A stretch of DNA of 64,000 nucleotides from Phyllostachys edulis (GCA_036346405.1 CM070563.1:24533022-24597021); one strand, 5' to 3'; shown: positions 47,053 through 57,354, counted from the stretch's first letter. Notes: generated by a model from the letters alone, not told the origin. Translations and numbers: made by a program.

Positions 47053-48836
47053 ATGTGTTGATGCGTATCAAGATCTATAAGAAAAGATGATCATGAGTTG
47101 ATCAACAAGTCAAAAGAAGACCCATCATGTGTTGATGGAAGTCAAGTGAAGGACGCATCATGAGTTGATGCATATCAAGTCAATGACCCGGACTTGAAGC
47201 GAAGATGTGTGTCATCAAGCTTCAAGTGGTTGCTTAAGGCAAAGGTATGACTAGCTAGGGCTAAGGATGTGTTCCTAGTCTTTTACCGGTCTTGGTGTTT
47301 GGTTGGAAGACCGGATTGCTAGTATAGGTTGCCGTTCTATTAAGAGGGGTATTTGACTAGTAGCTTGAGTTAGTCATGTGTTGATAGCTCATTGTGTTTG
47401 CTCTAACTCTCGTTAGCATGTTGCTATTATTTGCTAATGTGTTTTGCAAATAGTTGAAGCTTATGCATAATCCTTGTAGCATAATACTTTAGTTTGCGAA
47501 TGTGTTTTGCAAATGGTTTAAGTCCATGTACCTTATTCCTTGTGGTATTGATTCTAAAATTTGGCAAATGTGTTTTGCAACTTGGGAAGAATCTTGCATT
47601 TGAACCCGTGTTTGCATCGCCTTGTCAATTGTCAAATGTGTTTTGCAATTGCATTTGTTTTGGATGCAAACTGCTGATTTCTCAGGAAAATCAGTTGTAC
47701 CGGTGTGTTGTTTGCGGTACAACCGCTCTGTAGTACGACCGGATCTTGGTGCGGTATGACCGCACATCGATTGTTCCGATTTCCAGTTGGCGGTTCGTTT
47801 AAAACAGTACTGGTGTTTTTGGGACGGTGCCTCCCCTTGACAATCGGTAGTACTACGCTCCTTGAGCGGTACGACCGGCCTCAGTGATTGTACCGCGTGT
47901 TGGTTGACGGTCGCATGCTGTTGATGTCCAACGGCTAGTTTTATAGCCGTTGGAGGAGGTGCTTAGTATCGCTTCTAAGATTTGGCGATGCGACCGCGCT
48001 GTCTTGATTTTTTTTCAAGAGTCCTTTGCCCAACGACTAGTTTTTGTGTGTGGGCTATAAATACCCACCTTGGCCGTGTGTGGACAAGCAGCTGGTACCA
48101 TATTGACTTCCATTGAGCAAAGAGCAAGCTCTGTACTCTCATTTGTGCATGTGTTGCACTTAGTGAGCTTTGAGAACCAAACCATAAGTGCATGTGTTGC
48201 CTTAGGTAATGGATTGAGTATCCAATTGAGCTTAGACACTTGATTAGTTTAAGTGAGAGTTCTAGACTTGTTACTCTTGGTGTTTGCCGACACCTAGACA
48301 GCGTGGAGGCGTTGTGCGTCGGTGATCTTCTCAAAGAAACTTGTGAGAAGACTCGAGCGGTTTGTGAGTGGTGTGGTGCTCACCATCTCCGGAGTGGAGG
48401 AAAGAACAACTCTAGTGGAGCGAGGTGTTGGTTCGGTTTGGAACCGGTCCAAGTTGTTGGACTTACCTCGGAGGTGTTGGTTCAAGTTGTGGAGCCGGTC
48501 CAACGTAGTTGGGCTTACCTCAACGTGGATTAGGGGAGACTGGCAAGTCTCCGATCACCACGGTAAAACATCATCGTGTCAATCATGGTTTGCATTCTTG
48601 TGCTTTACTCATTGCAATTTATATTCCTAGAATTAAATTGCTTACATGCCTTTGTATGATTGCAATAGGTATTCATAGTCTTGATTGTTGGCGCACTTAG
48701 TTGAGACTAGTTGATTTAGGTTTTAATTGTGCAAAACCGTTTTGATATTAGCTTTCGCATTAGAAATCGGTTTTAGCCAAAGAAGTTTTTAAAACTGCCT
48801 ATTCACCCCCCTCTAGTCGGCCTTCTCGATCTTACA
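47053..48836 (+). mobile_element. Copia 3' LTR, lacking its first ~180 bp
   Basis: Aligns over its full length with 21,343-23,125 and ends in CTTACA followed by the GAACC target repeat. It retains the palindrome cluster and TATAAATA at 48,056-48,063. Its left edge is a deletion junction with gypsy RT. Confidence 0.9.
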
Positions 48837-48841
48837 GAACC

Positions 48842-49075
48842 TCTCCAGGACCGCCTCAGAACCTCCCTCCAGGACCTCCTCAAGACCTCCCCCAGGACTT
48901 CTCCAGGACCTCCTCAGGACCTCCCTAGGACTTCTTTAGGACTTCTCCAGGACCTTCAGGACCTCTTCAAGACCTCCCCAGGATCTCCTCGGGACAACTC
49001 TAGGACCTCTCCAGGACTTCTTTAGGACTTTTCCAGGACCTTCAGGACTTCTTCAAGATCTCCCCAGATTTCCTT
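48842..49075. repeat. AGGACCTCC tandem array, right part
   Basis: Continuation of the array at 20,528-20,641. Units vary between AGGACCTCC, AGGACTTCT and AAGACCTCC; a longer block (CCAGGACTTCTTTAGGACTT) occurs twice. Confidence 0.75.
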
Positions 49076-49471
49076 TTTCGACCAAGAATGGTCGTAACTA
49101 TGGACCTAACCGTAGGTCTGTTTTGAGCTTACATGGTTATGGGAATGGTCCAAGAATGTATCTGTGTGAGCTATCTACTGATTCAGGGAATGGCACAGTT
49201 TAACACAGTGGACTCCAAATTCCAAGTTTGGGGTTCGACACATGCGTGGCCCAGTCCTTGTCGTTGTCACGCTAGTACTCACAGCGTTGCTTGTCACGCC
49301 CGACATAGGTGACTTGGGTACCACCGGTCCACTCAATTCTTCATTTTTTTCCCCAATCCTCCTCTCTTCCTCCGCACGTCCTCTCTCCTCCCCACCCCTA
49401 ACCTTCCCAAATCCGTCGATTTGGAGCTGATTCAAAGTCTGTAACACCAAAAAAGGTGCACACAGCCAAAC
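49076..49471. other. Non-coding stretch
   Basis: Contains a GACCAAGAATGGTCGTAACT word near 49,080 and a pyrimidine-rich block (49,340-49,410). No gene or defined element is visible. Confidence 0.35.
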
Positions 49472-49479
49472 CCTCATGG

Positions 49480-50026
49480 CAATGGCGGAGCTAGGAATTT
49501 TTCAAAGGGTGGGCAAGCCGTAAGTTAAGTATGTAATTATGGTCTATTGAGAACCATAAGCATCGGATAATCGAATACACAATTACACATCATGCAAATC
49601 CATAATAGTTTTAAAGTAAAAGAACGGATACGATACATCACACATGTAAAGGTTCATATATGAAAATAAGAACGAGATACGATAACAAACTACTCACTAG
49701 ACATTTTAACAATTCTTGTCATGTGCCAACCTAGTAGTAGTAATCATGTTAATTGTTACCAGGTTACTAGATTTGCCAACCTAGTAGTAGTTGATTACTT
49801 GATTCCATTTAATTTTTCCAAATTAACCAATAAGCAACAAACTTAGCTACAAATTGAGCCTCAATTATATACTAATACTGATGTAGTGATGTTTACTGCA
49901 GCCTACTAGAACATTCATGATTCATTTATTTATTCCACTCTCTCTCTCTCTCTCTCTCTATCTCTCCTCCTTATTTCTTAAGCACCCACCCAGGCCATTT
50001 CTTCTTCTTCTTTCTTATTGCTTCCC

Positions 50027-50062
<36 letters not shown>

Positions 50063-50774
50063 AGTCTAGCTGCTCATCGGCTCTTGCTCGCTTCCATCGC
50101 CAACTGGCTTGCGAAGCGACGCCTTTTCACCAGCACGGAATACACCACCATGGGCTCCGTCGCCATCAGACACTGGCCACACCGACTCCTTCTCTTCTAG
50201 GATCTAGCCCCCTCCCTACGGCCACCGGTTCTGCGTCTTCTATACGCCCACCATTTTGGCCTTCACGGCACCTCCTCGCTCTCCACATTGCCGACGCTGC
50301 CATGGCTCTCCCTGAGGCACCCGAGGCCGAGCCAAGGAAGGAGCAGCGTCATGGTGGGATTGGAGCAAGAAAAATCCACAAATCAACAAAGGGAAGAGGC
50401 GAAGAGTTCTCACCTAGCTGCCTGGGTCCCAGAGCCGGAGCCGAAAGGCCGGGAATCGCCGTCCCGCCGGCGCCGGTCGCCAGCGCACAGGCGCTCCGCC
50501 GCCGCCGCTCAGCCGGTTCAGCCGGGCATCACTGCTCGCTGAGCTGCCGACCATCGCCCGCCGCCGCGCCGGTGTCATCGGTTCACCAGTCTCGGTGAGA
50601 CTTGGATTTGGAGTGGGGATTTGGGGATGGGGATCAAAGAGCAGGCTGAGACGTTGTCTCGGTGAGACTTGGAGACTGGAGATGGAGAGGCTGCTGACCT
50701 GCTGTACTCACGAGGAGGTGGCCCATGAAGCCCGGGCAACTGTCTAGGCTGAAGGACCCTTGAATCCGCCCCTA
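49480..50774. mobile_element. Non-autonomous hAT-like element, 1.3 kb
   Basis: Eight-base direct repeats flank it: CCTCATGG (49,472-49,479) and CCTCATGA (50,775-50,782), 7 of 8 identical. The ends CAATGGCGGAGC and (complement of the right end) TAGGGGCGGATT are degenerate inverted repeats around GGCGGA, close to the CAGGGGCGGA-type ends of hAT elements. Inside are two (CT)n tracts (about 49,938-49,960 and 50,032-50,058) and GC-rich ORFs (50,288-50,598) without recognisable domains. No hAT transposase is present. Confidence 0.6.
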
Positions 50775-51051
50775 CCTCATGAGCAAAGCAACACGGGTAG
50801 GGACCGTGCCCTGGGGTGCCGCGCGCAATGTCGTGCCTCCAAGGCACGGTAGGCATGTGGCACTTGTCCAGGCCAGGGACGTGCGGCAGGCGCGTGGCTA
50901 GGTGGCGCGCGTCCGTGGCCTGGAGGCACAACTGGCGCATGTCCTCGTGCGGGGGACCAGCACGGGCAACGCAGTGGCACAGGAATACGGACCAACAATG
51001 TTATTTTAAACAAAAACTCAAAACTAGGGTGCGTGTACGTGTACCTACCAA

Positions 51052-51423
51052 CTAGCCGGGCGCGCCACGGCGCACGTCGACGGAGCCGAGGGCGTCCCCG
51101 GCGGCGTTGCGGAACTCAACAACGTCGGCGGGCACCTCCGACGTCAGCAACGCCGCGCTGAGCCGCTGCTTCGCCTCGCCCGTCAGCACTAGCATCACCT
51201 CCCGGTGCGCTAGCAGTGGCATGCGCGCCACCATGTTCCCCCTCCGCGCCGTCAACGCCACGCGCATCGTGCCGGCCGATGCCCTCCCGATCGGGTGGCG
51301 GCGGTGTCCCGCGGAGACAGCCACTGGCGGCGAGCAGTGACCGTGGAGCAGGACGTGATGGTGCTTGCACGGAGCGGGAAGCATAGCAAGGAATGGGCTT
51401 GTTGCGCTCATGCTCCGTGTCAC
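51052..51423 (-). CDS. Unrecognised GC-rich ORF, possibly a gene fragment
   Basis: The minus-strand ORF of 123 codons ends in a regular-looking segment (ARMPLLAHREVMLVLTGEAK, SAALLTSEVPADVVEFRNA, AGDALGSVDVRRG) that alternates hydrophobic and charged residues like a folded beta-rich domain. The first ~50 residues look less protein-like. I do not recognise the family. It may be an exon of a host gene or a remnant of one; GC-rich composition alone can give such ORFs in grasses. Confidence 0.3.
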   Translation of the reverse strand: MTRSMSATSPFLAMLPAPCKHHHVLLHGHCSPPVAVSAGHRRHPIGRASAGTMRVALTARRGNMVARMPLLAHREVMLVLTGEAKQRLSAALLTSEVPADVVEFRNAAGDALGSVDVRRGAPG

Positions 51424-52161
51424 GTCTCACGTGTGTGTTTGAGTAGCGGCTACTGAGAGCCGCAGATAAAGAGAGACCGATGAGGGAAAGTGAGAGGTGG
51501 ATGGATATTGCCAAGCCAAGGAAAGAGCTAATCAGTCGGTCCCAGGACGGTGGAAAAAGGGTTGGCTAGTCACAGGCTCATAGCTTGTGCCGACACGCGA
51601 GCTAGGCATGGTTGGCGAAAATGTCAACATACTCGTGCTTGGATTGGAGTACTGTACGGTGGGAGGAACTGCCAAACTGAAAGAAGAAAAGTAGCCTCCT
51701 GCTTTTCTCTCTTCTTGACGGGTAGATAAACAGATGGACAGGTAGAGAAGAGAAGGGGCATGTACCACAGCTGTTTAATAGACAGATGGGTCAAGAAGGA
51801 AAATTATATGCACACATATGTGTGTACATGTATATATAATTTTCCAATATATATATTAAAAAGGTACAAAGCAAAAGGAGTTACAAAAATATATACAACA
51901 AAAATCAACCAATTAACCCTAGCCAGTCTGGCGTTTCCACTTTTCTTTTTGCCCGGACACGTTCCTCGCCCGATGGACAACCGTACGTAGCAAATTCCAA
52001 CCTGTTGCTTCCGATCTCATCTTTAGCCGAGAATAGACCGGTAAGTTTAAGACTATACACCTCATTTCATTTCCAGCTAAATAGCCAGCACTCTGACGAA
52101 CAAGCTAGAAGGCATAAGCTATCAAAGTTTCTAGATCAGCTCTTTGTTAGCATTGACTTAA
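51424..52161. other. Intergenic stretch
   Basis: No gene or element supported. A TATATATAATTTTCCAATAT-like A/T-rich block lies at 51,825-51,860. Confidence 0.3.
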
Positions 52162-52307
52162 GCTCATTAGGTTCAGAGCTCAGACTACAGAGGATACTAT
52201 GATAAGTTTAAAATGTATCCATAGTACATAGAAAGCTCATTTTATTCGGTGCTCAGACTACAGAGGATACTATGACAATTTTAAATTGCATCCATAGTAC
52301 ATAGAAA
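52162..52307. repeat. 73-bp tandem duplication
   Basis: Two adjacent copies, 52,162-52,234 and 52,235-52,307, each beginning GCTCATT and ending CATAGTACATAGAAA. It lies downstream of the COR27-type gene. The second copy contains TTTATT, the complement of an AATAAA poly(A) signal for that gene. Confidence 0.85.
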
Positions 52308-52859
52308 GCAATGCACCTATCGCTAATGAGCAGTCACAAAAACAATAAAAACATCAATCATTCTCTTTATGTCGTGGCAAACATGACTGTTCATTCGCTT
52401 GCAGACAGTAGATGTTGAAATACACCAACAGAAGGCCTCACAACTTACTCTTGCAGACGGTGTATCTGCAAACTTGAGCCAGATGCTCTGCAGAGAAGAA
52501 ACTACATATAAACAACCAACTAATGCATTCCCGTCACACCACAATGACAGGCCGATACAGAGCTACCGGTCGATAGAATTCAATCTACCAAGTCAAGAGA
52601 CTAGCAGCTTCCCCAATGCCTTTCACAGCTAATTCAGCAAAATTCCAAAACTAGTCTTCCATGGCTTCTTTCGGGCTTCAGAACACCTTGGCTTTCATTC
52701 ACCAGCTTTTGCCGCTGCATGCGATTTTCAATATGGAAAAACCTGCAGAGATGGAGCACAGGGGTAAATGCTGATGACTGTGAAAGAAGTAACAGTTCTC
52801 ATGTAGGATAGGGTCCACTTATTTCTAGTACTTACAACAAATGAAGATAATTGATTGTG

Positions 52860-54757
52860 TTAAGTTGCTTGATCATTTGGTGCAGCAGTGGAAGGAGTAG
52901 ACCTCCTTTTCTTGCATGGTTCAGTATCGACTTTAACCTCCTCATCAGGGAAATTCTGATCAGAGACTTCTGAAGAAAAGAAAATGAAATGTTTGTGTTA
53001 TAGCCCTGATTTTACATGGTTAGCAGAGTAGGATGACAGTTAGGAATGGTAATTAATGAAGTCTAACACAAGTACAAACACCAGATGCAAATGATACTTT
53101 AGCATACATTAAACATGTATTAGCATCTGGATGATCTATTTTGGTCACATTATTTGTGAGGATACAACAACTTGTTTCTGGGGGTAGCTTACCCCTATGG
53201 ATGCAGAAAAATAAATCTCAAAAGATCTTACAAGTTAGCGGTGATTAAGCATAATGGTCAGTAAGAATCTGACAGTTGTTCAATCAGTTACATGCCGAAA
53301 GCAAAATCATGATGCAACAAGTGTTGAAGAGCTGTAGAAAAAAATGATTCCAAGCAATTATGCATGAAAGATCAAAGTCTGAACTTCATAGTTTCTTCAA
53401 CTTGTAGTTTTTTTTAACATTTACACAGTGGTGTAGTATTCAGCACGGACAAAGAAATTCCATATGATTTTTACTTCTTCGACAGATTATGATAGCTACC
53501 TGCAGCTCTGCATGTAAAGTTACATCATTCCTAGAGCATAATTATTTACCAACTTAAAACTCTTGCTACATGACAATTCTAAACTCTTATCAGACTGAAA
53601 ACTGCAGAACAATTCTGAACTCTTGTCAAACTCAACAAAACATATACTGAAGGAAACAATTCGCAAACAAGATAACTAATGTAGCAACCTGTGCTTTGAC
53701 AAACATGATTTTCTCCAACACAACTCCTCAGTTCTCTTCCATGCGTCCGAACCCTCTCTTGGACTGTATCAGTACCCGATTCACCATCATCCACCGAAGC
53801 TCTCACCCCATCACCATGGCGGTTTATACCGGAATTGCGTGGTCTAAAACGCCTTATCCATGGATTGTCAGGCAGGCATATTACACCTCCATCACGCGTG
53901 CGAGCATCGTTCCTCTCAAACCTTAGGCCCTCCGACACGCCCTCTTGGAGCACCTTGAACCCATTGCCACCCACATGGCTCCTATTCGCATCGGACCCGT
54001 GGTGCTCTTGGCCATAGAGTTGCCCCATGAAGGATGCCTCCATGGAGCTTATGTACAAGCTGTGCCTCTCATTTGTCCATCCAGCCGACATCAAGTCTAG
54101 GATTTGATCTCCCTGCTGAAGAATCACAACACAAAATTTGTTTTCAGGATCTGCAAATTGCTTATCTCATACAAAAACTAATTTAAAGTACAGTTGTCAC
54201 ACAGTAGAAGAGAAAGTCCTGGAGCAAATATTCAACATCATGTATGTTCTTTCTTCAGTTCTATCTTATATGACATATAGTAGAAGAGTAAGTCCTGAAT
54301 CAATTGTCCAAAATCATATACGTTCTTTCTTCAGTTCTATGTCAGATGTCACACAGTAGCAGAGAAAATTCTGAAGCAAATGTCCAAGATCATATATGCT
54401 CTTTCTCCAGTTTTACTCTTAGTCGAATTATGTGCACATAGTAACAAGAAATGAACCGGTCTGGTGACTTGCAACTTGCAAGAGCTAATTTATAAGAGAA
54501 AATTGTACAGAAGATGTAAATTAGGTGTACAGGACACAAGATGGGCAACCTGCAAGAACCTAAGAACAAACAGGATGGGCACTCCTCATCATAAATCTTT
54601 TGTTTTGTTTTGAAACTAGGACTCATCATCATAAATCAAAGTAACAAACACCCTTTTCCCAGCCAATAAAAAATAATAGTTCTCGATCGATTACCTTGGC
54701 AATACTGCCGGGCAGCGGCTCGGCGTTAATCGGCTGGTTCAACGACACGTCCCCCAT
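52860..54757 (-). CDS. COR27: COR27-type cold- and clock-regulated protein
   Basis: Three coding exons on the minus strand: 54,757-54,695, 54,115-53,689 and 52,969-52,860, all with GT/AG introns and matching phases, give a 199-residue protein. The exon 2 start could also be three bases further in. Family marks are the GWTNERHSLYISSMEASFM block followed by GQLYG (about residues 33-56), FKVLQEG, an NPWIRRFRP block, a conserved SDQNFPDEE motif and a basic KKRR near the C-terminus that may be a nuclear signal. In Arabidopsis COR27 and COR28 are small nuclear proteins induced by cold, controlled by the circadian clock, and act in the clock, flowering and light signalling; that role here is by family. 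A further intron probably lies in the 3' UTR (donor near 52,840, next exon about 52,743-52,620). This is the only gene in the window that looks intact. Confidence 0.8.
54195..54420. repeat. 76-bp tandem triplication in intron 1 of the COR27-type gene
   Basis: AGTAGAAG/AGTAGCAG landmarks at 54,203, 54,279 and 54,355 show three diverged copies of a 76-bp unit that contains GTTCTTTCTTCAGTTCTAT. Confidence 0.8.
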
Positions 54758-54816
54758 TGGATTAGCTCTCAAGAAACAGGATAACCAATTAAATGGAGGA
54801 AAGCTCCAGGGATTTG

Positions 54817-54818
<2 letters not shown>

Positions 54819-54857
<39 letters not shown>
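54819..54857. repeat. (TC)n microsatellite in the COR27-type 5' UTR
   Basis: About 19 TC units, i.e. (GA)n on the transcribed strand, lie about 60-100 bases upstream of the start codon. GA-rich 5' leaders are common in plant genes; a regulatory role is possible but not shown. Confidence 0.9.
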
Positions 54858-54865
<8 letters not shown>

Positions 54866-55190
54866 TTTCTTTCTTAAAAAGGAAATAACCAAAATGGTGG
54901 GGGTGAAAAGACCTATCAACTTGATATTATGCAAGAGGTTTTGGGTGAGAAAGAAGCAAACAAATCAAGAAAAAACAACAGAATTAAAAGGGGGGGAAGA
55001 TTACAGTTTTTGTCTGCAAGAACCAAGAACCCTACACAACAACAGACAGAAATTAACAGAACAACAGAGAAATCAAGGATGACATTTCCCAAGATTCAGA
55101 TGAAAAAGGAAACAGCGCACCAAGAAAGAAGAGGCAAAGGAAGAAAAGATCTGAGATTTAGCCTATCTGGAGAGAACTGAAGAGACCGAA

Positions 55191-55197
55191 ATTTATA
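55191..55197 (-). promoter_or_regulatory. TATA box of the COR27-type gene
   Basis: The minus strand reads CTATAAATTTC here, about 430 bp upstream of the start codon, giving a start site near 55,160 and a leader of about 400 nt. Confidence 0.55.
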
Positions 55198-55334
55198 GTC
55201 TACTAAAACATCTCAAAATAGGAGGAGGAAGGCGGAGAGGAAGAGCAGATAGTAGTACTCCGTCTCAGCTGGTGAAGGGCGGAGAAATGTGCAGGTGGGG
55301 CGGCGGTGGGCTCCACCCCGCGTGCTTTATGATG

Positions 55335-55341
55335 ACGTGGC
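55335..55341 (+). promoter_or_regulatory. ABRE-like ACGTGGC
   Basis: ACGTGGC within GATGACGTGGCGG, about 140 bp upstream of the TATA box. This is the core bound by ABF/bZIP factors; activity here is inferred. Confidence 0.4.
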
Positions 55342-55380
55342 GGCCTTTTATACGTAGCGGCGTGGAGCGCGCCGGGGCGG

Positions 55381-55389
55381 AAAATATCT
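55381..55389 (+). promoter_or_regulatory. Evening Element AAAATATCT
   Basis: An exact AAAATATCT, the Evening Element bound by CCA1/LHY/RVE clock factors, lies about 185 bp upstream of the TATA box. A related GATATTT lies 8 bases further on. Evening Elements in the promoters of Arabidopsis COR27/COR28 mediate their clock and cold response, so the position fits the gene call. Confidence 0.65.
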
Positions 55390-55477
55390 CGGCCCCGATA
55401 TTTCCGTGGGCTCGGCTGCCGCTGGGAGCCTGCCAGGTGGGGCCGTCATCTGTAGCCCGAAAAGATCTGCGCCTGGA

Positions 55478-55485
55478 TGACGTCA
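55478..55485. promoter_or_regulatory. TGACGTCA palindrome (bZIP site)
   Basis: A perfect TGACGTCA, a C-box/TGA-type bZIP site of the kind bound by HY5 and TGA factors, lies about 280 bp upstream of the TATA box. Confidence 0.4.
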
Positions 55486-55593
55486 CGCGGGCGACAGGTA
55501 AATCACGCTGGCCAAGCACCGGTTAGCTCCCTGAAGTCATCTCATCTCTTGGGAATCTTTTCGAGAATATCATTTGATGAATACTTACATGCA

Positions 55594-55766
55594 TGTTCCT
55601 TCGGTTCCATTACATATTTGCCGTATCAAAAGTATTCGTATCAATATATTTATCTATTAAAAAAATTTATAGCTTAGTTATTACTATCTTCGGTTTCTTA
55701 AGTTTGACGTTGGCTAGTACAGATGCAATAGATGCATTGTCAAATAATAAAATACAGAGGGAGTAT
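55594..55766. mobile_element. Stowaway-like MITE remnant
   Basis: The ends TTCCTTCGGTTCC and ACAGAGGGAGTA are degenerate forms of the CTCCCTCCGTTCC/GGAACGGAGGGAG inverted repeats of grass Stowaway MITEs, about 173 bp apart. The TA target repeat is not clear on the left. Confidence 0.55.
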
Positions 55767-56197
55767 AATTTTTCTTCTCTCTACTCCTATTTAAATGTTT
55801 TTGAAAGATGTTAAGTGATTATGGCATATCATTTAATAGGTGATATGTATGATCATTTATCATCAAGTTTTCTCATATTTAGCATTTTATTGGTGTGTAC
55901 CCATGATGGAGTAGTACAGTATTAAATTCTTCATTCTTGGGATTTGACAAAGTTAATTGTGTCGAGAAATATAATGGGCAAAAAACTGTATGGGATCTTT
56001 TTTATTATGGGAAGGCAGTGGACTGGTGCTTTTCATTGACGGAAGAAGGAATACACAGGGGAAAAAAATTAATTAGAGAAAATAGAAAGCTAAAAAAAAC
56101 TGCAAGCAAAGGAAAACACACACACAAATATCACGCTAGAGGCTCCGAGGGCGCCTGGAGTTGTGATCAGCCAGCGAGCGCTTGAACCAATCTTTGG
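55767..56197. other. Intergenic stretch
   Basis: A/T-rich, no gene or element supported. The ORF at 55,937-56,185 has no family features. Confidence 0.3.
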
Positions 56198-56202
56198 CCT
56201 GA

Positions 56203-56505
56203 TGTTACATACCGGCCTGTTTGATTGGACTTGTCGTGGGCCGTGGATCAGGATGCAAACAGAAGTTGTGCTACAAAGGGAGGAGGGACTGAACAGCAGA
56301 GGGACATCGAAGATATTGAACAACTGCTGGCTCTCTTCTTCCTCCCTGTGCTGCCCTTTTCCCCAACCCCTCTATCCCGTTCCCAATTCCCTGCTGCTTC
56401 CTCTACCTCTATTCTCTTCTATTTCCTCCTCAGATCCACATCTATTGTATCCCAATTACCCAAACTATTGTACTGCTGGTGTCTATCAAGTGAAGGATCG
56501 TAACA
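56203..56505 (+). mobile_element. 5' LTR of the gene-capturing element
   Basis: 303 bp, followed two bases later by the tRNA-iMet-type PBS. The C/T-rich second half (56,330-56,450) is leader-like. Confidence 0.9.
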
Positions 56506-56507
56506 AA

Positions 56508-56520
56508 TGGTATCAGAGCC
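56508..56520 (+). other. Primer-binding site, tRNA-iMet type
   Basis: TGGTATCAGAGCC, the same primer type as the copia element at 23,128. Confidence 0.85.
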
Positions 56521-56533
56521 TTCAATCTTGAGG

Positions 56534-57160
56534 ATGCTGAGCTCTGAGGTGGCCATGACCGACGCTGAGAAGGAGAGCAAAGCAAGGTGCAAGGAGATGT
56601 TGAACCAGTTGATCTCCGTCGTGAAGAAACAAACATTTGAGATTGAAGATTTGGCAGAGAGCATGAAAGAGCTTGAGGCCGGCTTGAAGGCCGTCGTCCA
56701 GCCGCTAGGAGCAACCGCTCATGCCTTGCCACCGCCTGTGCCCGCACCGACGGCCACCCTTGTCACCACGGTGGACCATGCCGTGGCGGCAGCGACTCCT
56801 CGTGCAAAAGCCGCCCTCATCCCCGAGTCGCCCACCAAGTGCTCGATGTCGGGCCCCGACACCAACGCCGGTGACATTCAAGTCGTGGCCGAGTCCGAAC
56901 CTGAGAAAGGAGTGCCCACAGTCACTCCAGCGCTCACAGAGCACTCGTCGCCCGCCCCCCTCGCCGAAGCTGTTCTCCACCATCAAACAAGACACCATGA
57001 CACCCAGCAAGTGTTCGGCGGCGTGTCGCAGCTGCAACACTGACGTCGCCATTACCAGCCACGCTCCATCCATCGGCGCTGATGTCGACCACGCCAAGGC
57101 AGAAGCCACTCCATGCACCGACTCCATCCTCGCCACCGAGACACTCACCAAGTGCTCAAC
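56534..57160 (+). pseudogene. Gag-like start region with internal repeat
   Basis: From the ATG at 56,534 the frame reads MLSSEVAMTDAEKESKARC followed by a coiled-coil-like helix (SVVKKQTFEIEDLAESMKEL) and a Pro/Ala-rich stretch, and stays open to 57,043. A unit containing VDHA..A.ATP and TKCS recurs (about 56,770-56,850 and 57,085-57,165), so the region carries an internal direct duplication. The helical start could be the element's own gag remnant; I cannot assign it to a family. Confidence 0.45.
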
Positions 57161-57354
57161 GCCGAGGCAGCGCCTCTACAAACAGAGCGGTCTCAAGGTT
57201 GAAGGCATTTCAGAATTACCACTGAGAATAGCCAAGAGCAGCTTGATCAAGGCTTGGTTTAGAGAGCTCCCCGGAGGGATGTTGGACTCGCTGCCGACGG
57301 AAGAGGTGATGCAGTGCCAGTCGGAGGAGGAAGAATGCGCCTAGCTCTGCACCA
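57161..57354 (+). pseudogene. Captured RopGAP (Rho GTPase-activating protein) fragment
   Basis: The sequence encodes RQRLYKQSGLKVEG, then (after a one-base loss near 57,208) IFRITTENSQE, then SLIKAWFRELPGGMLDSLP with TEEVMQCQSEEE. This is the RhoGAP domain of plant Rop GTPase-activating proteins, with an internal deletion between the two blocks. A TAG at 57,342 replaces a sense codon before LCTKL. RopGAPs switch off Rop GTPases at the plasma membrane; this fragment lacks the arginine-finger context and cannot be a working GAP. Confidence 0.75.

Larger units (their letters stand above)
20647..48836 (+). mobile_element. Composite Ty1/copia element with three LTR pieces
   Basis: The order is: LTR start remnant (20,647-20,735), internal 3' remnant with PPT (to 21,160), full LTR (21,161-23,125), PBS, gag, non-coding tail (to about 37,860), a permuted gypsy element, then an LTR lacking its first ~180 bp (47,053-48,836). 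GAACC flanks both outer ends (20,642-20,646 and 48,837-48,841), whereas the bases flanking the inner LTR do not match. This fits a tandem LTR-int-LTR-int-LTR product later damaged by deletions. Caveat: the target is a simple repeat array, so a 5-base match is weaker evidence than usual. No copia pol is present; this copy is non-autonomous. Confidence 0.7.

Noticed and set aside
21156..48841. Simple two-LTR copia element from 21,161 to 48,836
   Set aside because: The 5-mers flanking these ends (AAGAT and GAACC) differ, and PPT plus internal tail lie left of 21,161. GAACC at 20,642 marks the outer border instead.
50288..50598. GC-rich ORFs in the hAT-like element as host genes
   Set aside because: Ala/Pro/Arg-rich, overlapping in two frames, with no domain or splice context.
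52620..52743. Extra coding exon of the COR27-type gene (ENRMQRQKLVNES-like reading)
   Set aside because: The stop at 52,860 precedes the only good donor site, so this exon is more likely 3' UTR. An alternative isoform cannot be excluded.
56507..56533. ATG at 56,507 as the start of the first ORF of the gene-capturing element
   Set aside because: It overlaps the primer-binding site; the ATG at 56,534 is the more plausible start.
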